In this document: one piece after another, positions 8,355 through 15,465 of the stretch | Layout of the letters: each line of letters opens with the position of its first letter | Position numbering within the stretch: position 1 is the stretch's first letter | Assembly: GCA_050696075.1 (NCBI GenBank) | Contig: JBOGUF010000204.1 | Span: 1-34,322 of the forward strand | Length of the DNA: 34,322 nt | Direction of reading: 5' to 3' | DNA from: JBOGUF01 sp050696075 | Lineage (GTDB): Bacteria > Chloroflexota > Chloroflexia > Thermomicrobiales > UBA6265 | Notes under the pieces: generated by a model | The model's database searches: none | Told to the model about the DNA's origin: nothing | The model's input: only the letters and a program-made list of their open reading frames with translations | Made by a program: the position numbers and the translations under genes

Positions 8355-8980
8355 TTCGTGGCCGCTAGGCTGCGACACCTGCCCGCTCAGGGCAATCGCA
8401 TTTCGATTGGGGCCGCCGCGGGCGCTCTTCGCCGACGCGAACCCGCGCGAGACCGACCCGGCGCCGGCCCCCGCCCCGGCGCGGCTGTTCAGGAGGAGCC
8501 GAACAGGCCGATCCGCATCCGAAACGACGACGGCAGTGCTGGGGAGCAAACGATGTTGCTGCGATTGCCCTGCATCGCCTTCCCAGCTGAGATCAGTCAC
8601 CGTGCGCCAGGGTTGGAGGTAGACATGACACGCCTCGTTAGGGACGATGACGAAAGCGGTCGGGTGGATGCCTCGGTCTCAGGTGAGCACGATTCGTCAC
8701 GCTGTCGGATAGGTGAATCGCGGTGCATATGGGTGAGACGAGCAGCAACCGCGCATGGCAAACGTCGTCTCGCGCACGCTCCTAAGTTGAGAAACCGCTT
8801 TCTCATCTCAATGCTATCATGGTATACGTCATCGCATTGTCCGTCAAGGATGCTGCCCTCGGTTAGCCCGGCAGCGGTTCGACTTTCTTGCTCACCAGGT
8901 GAAGTTGAAGGGTGATATGCTCTCTTCACGATCAGTATTCCGACAAACGCATTGTGACGAATGCGATCCGCGAGCCGCCG
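8355..8980. other. Non-coding region between binding-protein stub and LacI promoter
   Basis: No convincing gene is visible on either strand. The open frames here have no recognisable motifs and no ribosome-binding sites. The right half is less GC-rich and contains the distal LacI-type operator and a single GTATAC hexamer at 8822-8827. The region probably held the 5' part of the lost binding-protein gene and its promoter. Confidence 0.5.
8788..8805. promoter_or_regulatory. LacI-type operator (distal site)
   Basis: TGAGAAACCGCTTTCTCA has perfect 7-bp inverted arms around a CCGC centre, a form typical of LacI/GalR operators. It lies about 200 bp upstream of the second site and about 430 bp upstream of the binding-protein stub on the other strand. 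It may have served the lost 5' end of that operon, or a repression loop with the proximal site. Confidence 0.6.
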
Positions 8981-9009
8981 TTCAACGAGAAAGCGATTTC
9001 CTGTATAGT
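8981..9009 (+). promoter_or_regulatory. LacI gene promoter with operator in the spacer
   Basis: A -35-like TTCAAC (8981-8986) and a -10 TATAGT (9004-9009) are separated by exactly 17 bases. The spacer holds GAGAAAGCGATTTC (8987-9000), a close relative of the distal operator's GAGAAACCGCTTTC. A repressor bound there would block polymerase, so autoregulation is likely. Confidence 0.6.
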
Positions 9010-9059
9010 GGTGTAGACGCGAAGGAACGACCGTGGTCACCGAACGAGGAGGCGATGGC

Positions 9060-10163
9060 ATGCCCGGCAATAAGACAGCGGGTTCGCCGGGATCTCACAA
9101 GACCGCAACGATTCAGGATGTGGCCCGGCATGCGAACGTCTCTCCGGCGACGGTCTCACGCGTGGTCAACGGCGCAACATCGGTTGATCGTGCGCTCGCG
9201 GAGCGCGTCCGTCTCGCCATCAAGGAACTGCGCTACCAACCCAATCGGGCAGCCCGCATGCTCGCGGGCAGTCGCTCCGCGATTGTCGGTCTGCTCGTGA
9301 CGGACATCCAAAACCCGTTCTTCATGGAGATCGTGCGGGGCGTCGAGCACGAAGTTCAACGTAATGGGTATCTCCTGGTGCTCTGTAACTCCGCCGAAGA
9401 TCCACGAAAGGAGCGCCAATACTTGGAGGTGCTCCTTGCCGAGCCGGTGGCAGGAGCCATCATCGTGCCGACGCAGGAGCATCAACCCTTCCTCAGGCTG
9501 TTCGCGGAGCGGCGAATCCCGGTGGTCGCGGTTGATCGGCGGGTGCGCGATCCGGTCGTTGATGCCGTCCTCATCGATAACGTGAGCGCGGCGCGTGAGA
9601 GCGTCGCCCACCTGATCGCGAATGGGTACCGCCGTATCGGGCTGATCACCGGTCCATCTGCTTCGACCACGGGGAACGAGCGCCTCATTGGGTACCGGCA
9701 GGCGCTGAGCGATGCCGGACTGACGGTCGACCCAGCACTCGAACGACGGGGACCGTACGCCGAGGAGAGCGGCTCCCGTCTGGCGAGCGAGTTGTTGGAT
9801 TTGGACCCCCCGGTCGATGCCATCTTTGCGTGCAACAACCGGCTCACGGTCGGGGTTTTAGGGGCGATGACCGCGCGCACCCTGCGTATTCCCGATGACA
9901 TCGGCCTGGTGGGATTCGACGAGCTTTCGTGGGCGGCGCCCGTCGGTGTCTCGATCACCGCGGTCCACCAGCCCGCGTACGAGCTGGGGACGACCGCGGC
10001 CGCTCGGCTCATGCAGCGGCTGCAGCGCCCCGATGTGCTCACTCGGCAGGAGATCGTGCTCGGACACGAACTTTGCGTCCGCGGCTCCTCGCGCCCGCGG
10101 TCACGGACGGAGGCGGAGTTGATATCGTTGGGCAGTACCGCTGCACGGCCGCGCAACGACTAG
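9060..10163 (+). CDS. LacI-family transcriptional regulator (367 aa)
   Basis: The N-terminal HTH (about residues 17-38) is classical: TIQDVARHANVSPATVSRVV followed by NG. The rest is a periplasmic-binding-protein-like effector domain with typical blocks such as GLLVTDIQNPFFMEIVRGVE, VDAIFACNNRLTVGVLGAM and DIGLVGFDELSWAAP. Members usually repress sugar-use genes until a sugar or sugar phosphate binds. The ATG at 9060 is chosen because GAGGAGG sits seven bases upstream; a GTG at 9033 is in frame but lacks such a site. A sulfatase gene begins 47 bases downstream on the same strand and is probably co-transcribed. Two operator-like palindromes lie upstream, one of them within the gene's own promoter. 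Confidence 0.95.
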   Translation: MPGNKTAGSPGSHKTATIQDVARHANVSPATVSRVVNGATSVDRALAERVRLAIKELRYQPNRAARMLAGSRSAIVGLLVTDIQNPFFMEIVRGVEHEVQRNGYLLVLCNSAEDPRKERQYLEVLLAEPVAGAIIVPTQEHQPFLRLFAERRIPVVAVDRRVRDPVVDAVLIDNVSAARESVAHLIANGYRRIGLITGPSASTTGNERLIGYRQALSDAGLTVDPALERRGPYAEESGSRLASELLDLDPPVDAIFACNNRLTVGVLGAMTARTLRIPDDIGLVGFDELSWAAPVGVSITAVHQPAYELGTTAAARLMQRLQRPDVLTRQEIVLGHELCVRGSSRPRSRTEAELISLGSTAARPRND

Positions 10164-10210
10164 GTCACGAAGCGTTTGAGGGCAGCACGTTGCGTCGCAA
10201 GGGAAAGGTG

Positions 10211-11599
10211 ATGGCGAGCAAGCCGAACATCCTGTTCATCATGAGCGACGATCACGCGGCCCACGCGATTGGCTGCTACGGCAGCCGGATCAACGAAACG
10301 CCGCGAATCGACCGCATCGCCAACGAAGGGGCGCGTTTCGACAATTGCTTCTGCGCCAACTCCATCTGTGCTCCCAGCCGAGCCACCATCCTGACGGGAC
10401 GCCACAGCCACCTGAACGGCGTCCTCACCCTTGCCGATCCGCTCGACGGTCGACAGGAAACGTTCCCCAAGCTGCTCCAGGCGGCCGGCTACCAGACCGC
10501 GATCTTCGGCAAGTGGCATCTTGGTCACGGCGGCCACGCGGACCCGACCGGATTCGATCGCTGGACGGTCCTGCCCGGTCAGGGGCGCTATCACGACCCC
10601 GAATTCTTCGTCATGGGCGAACACCGCACGTTTCCCGGCTATGTGACGGACCTGATTACCGACTTCTCGCTGGAGTGGCTCCGCGCCCGCGATCGCGACC
10701 GGCCGTTCATGCTGTTGTGTCACCACAAGGCGCCGCATCACCCGTGGGAGCCGGATGCCAGGCATGCGGCTATGTACGAGGGCATCGATATCCCCCTCCC
10801 GGACACCTTCGACGACGACTACGCCAACCGGGCCGCGGCGGCCAAGCGCGCCACGATGCGCATCGACCGCGACATGACGTTCACCGACCTCAAGGCCGAA
10901 CTTCCGGAGGGCCTCTCCCCGTACGAGGAGAAGTTCTGGATATACCAGCGCTATATCAAGGCCTATCTGCGATGCATCGCCTCGGTCGATGACAACGTCG
11001 GGCGCCTGCTGGATTATCTCGATGCGGAAGGCCTAGCTGACAATACCATCGTTATCTACACATCGGACCAAGGCTCCTTCCTTGGCAATCACGGCTGGTA
11101 CGACAAGCGGTTCATGTATGAGGAGTCGCTGCGTATGCCGTTCGTGATGCGGTATCCACGGGAGATCCCCGCCGGGTCAGTTGTTGACGCCATGGTGACC
11201 AACGTCGACTTTGCCCCGACCTTTCTCGACTACGCCGGCGTGCCCTCGTCCGAACGGATGCAGGGCACGAGCTTCCGATCGGTCGCGCGGGGCGAAGTGC
11301 CGGGCGACTGGCAGACCTCGATCTATTACCGATACTGGATGCATCTCACCCATCACGGCGTCGCGGCCCATTACGGCGTTCGCACCGATCGCTATAAGCT
11401 GATCTACTACTACGGTGAGGCGCTGGGAACGACCGAATCGATCGATGAGCCGACGCCGCCGGAGTGGGAGTTATTCGACCTCGCATCCGATCCGGGGGAG
11501 ATGCGGAACGTCTATCACGATCCGGCGTACGCCGGCGTTGTCCGCGACATGACCGCCGAGCTGCACCGCCTTCGCGAGCAAGTGCAGGATCACGTCTAA
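10211..11599 (+). CDS. Sulfatase, formylglycine type S1 (462 aa)
   Basis: The N-terminus KPNILFIMSDDHAAHAIGCY holds the Asp-Asp metal ligands (13-14). The active-site motif SICAPSRATILTGRH carries Cys53 in a CxPSR context, the residue converted to formylglycine. A second metal-binding block, TSDQGSFLGNHG, lies further on. Such enzymes hydrolyse sulfate esters. The protein has no signal peptide, and its length matches small bacterial sulfatases. The start at 10211 has GGAAAGG upstream; the open frame extends to 9929 but only as overlap with the LacI gene. Placement directly after a LacI regulator in an island with fucosidases suggests a sulfated sugar substrate. The maturation enzyme that makes formylglycine is not in the window. 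Confidence 0.93.
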   Translation: MASKPNILFIMSDDHAAHAIGCYGSRINETPRIDRIANEGARFDNCFCANSICAPSRATILTGRHSHLNGVLTLADPLDGRQETFPKLLQAAGYQTAIFGKWHLGHGGHADPTGFDRWTVLPGQGRYHDPEFFVMGEHRTFPGYVTDLITDFSLEWLRARDRDRPFMLLCHHKAPHHPWEPDARHAAMYEGIDIPLPDTFDDDYANRAAAAKRATMRIDRDMTFTDLKAELPEGLSPYEEKFWIYQRYIKAYLRCIASVDDNVGRLLDYLDAEGLADNTIVIYTSDQGSFLGNHGWYDKRFMYEESLRMPFVMRYPREIPAGSVVDAMVTNVDFAPTFLDYAGVPSSERMQGTSFRSVARGEVPGDWQTSIYYRYWMHLTHHGVAAHYGVRTDRYKLIYYYGEALGTTESIDEPTPPEWELFDLASDPGEMRNVYHDPAYAGVVRDMTAELHRLREQVQDHV

Positions 11600-11629
11600 A
11601 CGGTAGGATCGGCGCCCCGACGGAGGGAC

Positions 11630-11815
11630 ATGACATCGATGGGCCAACCGAACGTGCTCTTCTTCCTGCCGGATCAACATCGTGCCGACTACCTGGGGGC
11701 AAACCCGGCACTGCCGCTGCGCACTCCACTCCCGAGCGGCGCTCGCCGCCGGTGCGGTCGGAGCGGGATGGTACACCGGATGCAGCAGGCGGCGCTTGGT
11801 CCCGGCGCCCGAAGG
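11630..11815 (+). pseudogene. N-terminal stub of another sulfatase gene
   Basis: After GGAGGG at 11622-11627 the frame reads MGQPNVLFFLPDQHRADYLG (ATG at 11639; another ATG at 11630), the usual first strand and metal-binding start of an S1 sulfatase, then reaches PLRTP and loses similarity where NLDRLA would be expected. The next 80 bases still resemble sulfatase DNA but only across shifted frames, which indicates several indels. No CxPSR motif survives. The stub abuts the end of the oppositely oriented enolase-type gene. Confidence 0.7.
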
Positions 11816-12901
11816 CTATGCCACGCGCAGATCCTGCAGGGCGTCGCGATCCCAGGCGATGCCGATACCCGGCGCCATCGGGGCAACGGCATGGCCGTCG
11901 GTGACCGCGAGCTCGCGGCTGATCAACCGGCGCAACTGGGGAATGTGCTCGACGTAGAGTGCGTTTGGCACCGCCGCGGCGAGACTGACGTGCAACTCCA
12001 TCAGGAAGTGGGGGGCCACCTTGACGTTGAAGGTTTCGGCCAGGTGGGCGGTCTTGAGCCAGGGCGTGATCCCGCCGATGCGGGCGGCATCGACCTGGAC
12101 GATCCCCGCCGCGCCGGCGGCCAGGTACTCGCGGATGTGACTCGGCGAGTAGAGACTTTCGCCGACGGCGATCGGGATGCTGGTCGAGGCGGCGAGGCGG
12201 GCGTGACCGGTGATGTCCTCGGCCGGCAGCGGCTCCTCGAACCAGAAGAGGTCGAGCTCCTCGAACAGGCGGGCGCGGCGCTTGGCCTCCGGGTAGGTCA
12301 GCGACTGGTTGGCATCTGCCATCAGGTGGACCGACGGGCCGATCGCCTCCCGCACCGCGCGGAGCCGCTTGACGTCGTCGTGCGCGTCCGGCTTGCCGAC
12401 CTTGATTTTCACCCCCGGCCAGCCCGTCGCCACCGATGCCCTCGCCCCGGCGACCAACTCGTCGGGGGTGAGCTGCAGCCAACCTCCCTCCGTGTCGTAG
12501 AGCGGCACGCGTTCGCGGGCGCCGCCGGCCAGCAGCCACAGCGGCTGCCCCGCGGCCTTGCAGCGGATGTCCCAGAGCGCGGTGTCGACCGCCGCGAGCG
12601 CCAGACTAGTCATCGCCCCCACCACTGTCCCGTGTGTCGCCCAGAAGAGCTTCTGCCAGAGCGCCTCAACCTGCCGCGCGTCCTCCCCGAGCAATCGGTG
12701 GAGGAGATCCCGCCGCAGCAACTCCAACACCGCGCGGCCGCCGGTGCCGATGGTGTAGGCGTAGCCGAGACCGCGGCAGCCGTCGTCCGTCTCGATCTCG
12801 ACGAAGATCGTCTCTTGTTTAACAAAGGCTTGGATCGCGTCCTGCCGGACGACCTCTGGCATCAGGTCGACGAGAAACGCCTCCGCACTGGCGATCTTCA
12901 C
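11816..12901 (-). CDS. Mandelate racemase/muconate lactonizing enzyme family protein (361 aa)
   Basis: This is an enolase-superfamily acid sugar dehydratase, racemase or cycloisomerase. Visible active-site residues are the KxK motif (Lys165 and Lys167 in GVKIKVGK), metal ligands Asp196 (MADAN), Glu222 (FEEPL) and Glu248 (AVGES), and an Asp271-His298 dyad (VQVDAARIGG, APHFLME), as in the mandelate racemase subgroup. These enzymes abstract the proton alpha to a carboxylate. In this setting a fuconate, galactonate or uronate-derived acid is a reasonable substrate, but the sequence does not decide it. The GTG at 12901 is chosen because GAGGAG lies six bases upstream and homology begins there; the frame stays open to 13126. 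It is divergent from the GntR gene. Confidence 0.92.
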   Translation of the reverse strand: MKIASAEAFLVDLMPEVVRQDAIQAFVKQETIFVEIETDDGCRGLGYAYTIGTGGRAVLELLRRDLLHRLLGEDARQVEALWQKLFWATHGTVVGAMTSLALAAVDTALWDIRCKAAGQPLWLLAGGARERVPLYDTEGGWLQLTPDELVAGARASVATGWPGVKIKVGKPDAHDDVKRLRAVREAIGPSVHLMADANQSLTYPEAKRRARLFEELDLFWFEEPLPAEDITGHARLAASTSIPIAVGESLYSPSHIREYLAAGAAGIVQVDAARIGGITPWLKTAHLAETFNVKVAPHFLMELHVSLAAAVPNALYVEHIPQLRRLISRELAVTDGHAVAPMAPGIGIAWDRDALQDLRVA

Positions 12902-13024
12902 AACATGCTCCTCTGCCTCAGCAGCGCTCTGGCGCACGGCCACCGCGGCACTCCGGCCGTCTCGTCTGGCGCCGGCATCAGTCTCGCAGATGCACGGCCG
13001 CCCTAGCTTGGCTTGCCGTACCCG

Positions 13025-13053
13025 TTGACGACGTCCGCTGAATCGTATACGAT
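13025..13053 (+). promoter_or_regulatory. GntR gene promoter with perfect 12-bp palindrome operator
   Basis: A -35 TTGACG (13025-13030) and a -10 TACGAT (13048-13053) are spaced 17 bases apart. The -10 is the right half of ATCGTATACGAT (13042-13053), a perfect palindrome of the kind bound by FCD-type GntR repressors. A further TATACAG lies at 13067-13073. The position suggests autorepression and perhaps control of the divergent enolase-type gene. Confidence 0.65.
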
Positions 13054-13107
13054 ATTCTCCATATTTTATACAGAACGCGAGCGCGCATGGCAAGGGAGCG
13101 ACACCCA

Positions 13108-13848
13108 ATGGCCTCCACCGTGGCAACGACGAAACCCGCCACCCGCATCGGCGATACCCTGCACGGCCTGTGCGCGCGCGCCGGCGGCGAGGAGTTCCCC
13201 AACCTCGCCAATGCGCTCTACGATCTCATGTGGAAGCGCCTCGTCAACCTCGAATTCCCCCCCGGCGCCCGCCTCTCCGACGATGCGCTCGCCCGCGAGC
13301 TCGGCGTCAGCCGCACCCCGATGCGCGAGGCGCTCTACCGCCTCAGCCAGGTCGGCCTCGTCCGCGTCAACGCGCGCCGCGGCTTCTTCGTCGCCACCCT
13401 CTCCCGCCGCGACGTCGACGAGCTCTACGATCTGCGCACCGCCCTCGAGGTCTTCGCGATCACCCGCGCCGCCCCCCTCCTGACCAACGAGGATTTGGCC
13501 ATCCACCGCGAGCGCCAGCGCGTCGCGCGCCGGCGGGTGCATTCGCTCTCGCCGGCCGACGTCGAGGACTTCGTCACCTCCGATCTGCTGCTGCACGACA
13601 TGCTCGTCCGCTGCACCGGCAATGAGCGGCTGCAGCAGGCCCTGGCCGACGTCAAGGGCCAGCTCAGCATCGCTCATCTCCGCTTGGCACAGACGCCGGA
13701 GCACAATCTCTGTGCCATCGAGGAGCACGAGCACATCCTCGATGCCATCGCGGCGCGCGACCCGGACGCCGCCGCGGCGGCGATGGAGGCGCACCTGCAT
13801 GGGGTCAAGGTCCGTGTCCTGGAGGAGTTCTTTCCCGAGCCGGGATAG
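13108..13848 (+). CDS. GntR-family transcriptional regulator, FCD subfamily (246 aa)
   Basis: The N-terminal winged HTH contains SDDALARELGVSRTPMREAL followed by YRLSQVGLV, the standard GntR pattern. The C-terminal all-helical FCD domain has the expected metal-binding Asp and His residues: SDLLLHDMLV, EEHEHILDAI and AMEAHLHGV. FCD regulators often respond to sugar acids or other carboxylates, which fits the enolase-type enzyme encoded divergently. An ATG at 13087 is in frame, but the ATG at 13108 has AAGGGAG nine to ten bases upstream and is preferred. Downstream on the same strand are a fucosidase, a binding protein, two permeases and a sulfatase, so this is the likely local regulator of that operon. 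Confidence 0.92.
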   Translation: MASTVATTKPATRIGDTLHGLCARAGGEEFPNLANALYDLMWKRLVNLEFPPGARLSDDALARELGVSRTPMREALYRLSQVGLVRVNARRGFFVATLSRRDVDELYDLRTALEVFAITRAAPLLTNEDLAIHRERQRVARRRVHSLSPADVEDFVTSDLLLHDMLVRCTGNERLQQALADVKGQLSIAHLRLAQTPEHNLCAIEEHEHILDAIAARDPDAAAAAMEAHLHGVKVRVLEEFFPEPG

Positions 13849-13944
13849 TCGCGAGGCGCCGTGGACGACGCGGGCGCCGGGCCCGCTGGGCGAGGATCCC
13901 GGCCCGTGGAGTCAAGGCCAATCGACGATCGTGGAGGTCTGATC

Positions 13945-15198
13945 TTGGATCGCATCGCCAGGTTCCGCAATGCCCGCTTCGGCCTCTTCATCCATTGGGG
14001 CTCCTACAGCCTCCAGGGCTTCGAGGCGTCCTGGCCGCTCGTCCGCGGCGGCATCTCGTACGCCGACTACCACGCGCTCGCCGACCGCTTCAATCCGCAA
14101 CGCTACGATCCCCGCGCTTGGGCCGAGCTGGCCAAAGCGGCCGGCATGCGCTACGCCGTCTTCACCAGCAAGCATCACGACGGCTATGCCCTCTTCGACA
14201 CCCAGCTCAGCGACTATTCCGCCCCCACGACCGCCGCGGGCCGCGATCTCCTGCGACCGTACGTCGAGGCGTTCCGGGACGCCGGGCTCCTCGTCGGCCT
14301 CTACTTCTCCCTCGCCGACTGGCATCACCCTGACTATCCGGCCCGCATCGCCGATCCACGGCCGCGGCGCCAGCGGCCGCCCCAGGGTCTGCCGCCCAAC
14401 GCGCCGGAGAGCATCGCGGCCGATCCCGCCCGGTGGGACCGCTACCTGGAGTTCATGTTCGGTCAGGTGCGGGAGGTGCTCACCAACTACGGCCCGATCG
14501 ACCTCCTCTGGTTCGACGGCCAGTGGGAACACACGCCCGAGGAATGGCGCTCTGCCGATCTCGTCCGGATGATCCGCGAATTGCAACCGGACATCATCAT
14601 CAACGACCGGCTCGCCGACCCGCTGCTGGGCGACTACGCCACGCCGGAGCAGTTCGTTCCCGTTACCTCACCCGACCGGCCCTGGGAAACGTGCATGACG
14701 ATCAACGAGACGTGGGCCTACAACCCCTCGGATCGCGCCTACAAGCCCGCCCGCGAGCTCATCGCCACCCTCGCTGAAGTCGCGGCCAAGGGTGGGAACT
14801 TCCTCCTCAACGTCGGTCCCACTCCGGACGGGGAGATTCCGCCCGAGTTCGCCTCGCGCTTGCGCGTGATCGGGCATTGGATGGAGCGCAACGGCGAGGC
14901 CATTTTTGCCGCGGGCAACGGCCTGCCCCTCGGCGCCTTCTACGGCCCGGCCACGGGAGGCCAGGAGGCGATCTACCTGCACGTCCTGGGGCGTCCGCGT
15001 GGCGACGTCGTCGGGGTCCGTGGCCTGGACCGGCGGGTCACCGACGCCAGGCTCCTCGCCACGGGCACACCGCTGGAGTTCGAGCAGCACGGCGGCCACC
15101 TGGAGCGGGGCCACCTGCGCGTCCATTTGCCCGCCGCCATCGACCCGCACATCACCGTGATGAAGCTCACCCTCGAGCCCCGGGAGGACTCCGGGTAA
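13945..15198 (+). CDS. Alpha-L-fucosidase, GH29 family (417 aa)
   Basis: This third GH29 enzyme has RFGLFIHWGSYSLQGFEASW near the start, then TSKHHDGYALFD, DWHHPDYP and GPIDLLWFDGQWEHT with Asp191 as expected nucleophile, and GGNFLLNVGPTPDGE. Between the HHPD and nucleophile blocks is an Arg/Pro-rich loop (PRPRRQRPPQGLPP) not present in the other two copies. The start is uncertain: a TTG at 13945 has GGAGG seven bases upstream and begins close to the conserved domain, while a GTG at 13861 would add 28 poorly conserved residues. No export signal is visible. It lies 96 bases after the GntR gene and before transporter genes. Confidence 0.92.
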   Translation: MDRIARFRNARFGLFIHWGSYSLQGFEASWPLVRGGISYADYHALADRFNPQRYDPRAWAELAKAAGMRYAVFTSKHHDGYALFDTQLSDYSAPTTAAGRDLLRPYVEAFRDAGLLVGLYFSLADWHHPDYPARIADPRPRRQRPPQGLPPNAPESIAADPARWDRYLEFMFGQVREVLTNYGPIDLLWFDGQWEHTPEEWRSADLVRMIRELQPDIIINDRLADPLLGDYATPEQFVPVTSPDRPWETCMTINETWAYNPSDRAYKPARELIATLAEVAAKGGNFLLNVGPTPDGEIPPEFASRLRVIGHWMERNGEAIFAAGNGLPLGAFYGPATGGQEAIYLHVLGRPRGDVVGVRGLDRRVTDARLLATGTPLEFEQHGGHLERGHLRVHLPAAIDPHITVMKLTLEPREDSG

Positions 15199-15315
15199 CG
15201 ACCGATTTCGAGATCGTCGAGGGAGGAGGTGATATCCCACTGTTGTCCTTCCGATTGTCCATCCCAGCCACTGATCCGGGAGCGGCTATCTCGATGTCGA
15301 GCACGGAGCACGGCC

Positions 15316-15465
15316 ATGGCAGGACACGATACACCGGCGTTGATCCGGGAGTTCGCCCAGGGCACGATCTCCCGCCGCGATAACGATGTCCCAGGCGCCC
15401 CACGGTGTTCCGACCGTCGAACCGCAGAGCAGGGAGGTGCCGGAGATGACTACACGCGAGCATAA
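15316..15465 (+). pseudogene. Tat-signal start of a lost exported protein
   Basis: An ATG at 15316 begins a 49-codon frame whose first 22 residues, ending ALIREFAQGTISRRD, match the N-terminal pattern common to Tat-exported binding proteins of Chloroflexota (a short helix, then SRRD or SRRE before the hydrophobic core). The hydrophobic core is missing, and the frame degenerates and ends inside the next gene. It looks like the stub of a lost exported protein just before the intact binding-protein gene. Confidence 0.4.

Noticed and set aside
8820..8830. GTATAC at 8822-8827 as a further GntR-type operator
   Set aside because: Only the central six bases are palindromic and the flanks do not match the other sites, so it may be chance.
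11816..12901. Naming the enolase-type enzyme L-fuconate dehydratase because of the fucosidase context
   Set aside because: The protein is shorter than typical fuconate dehydratases as I know them, and the residues seen fit the wider mandelate racemase group; the substrate cannot be read from the sequence.
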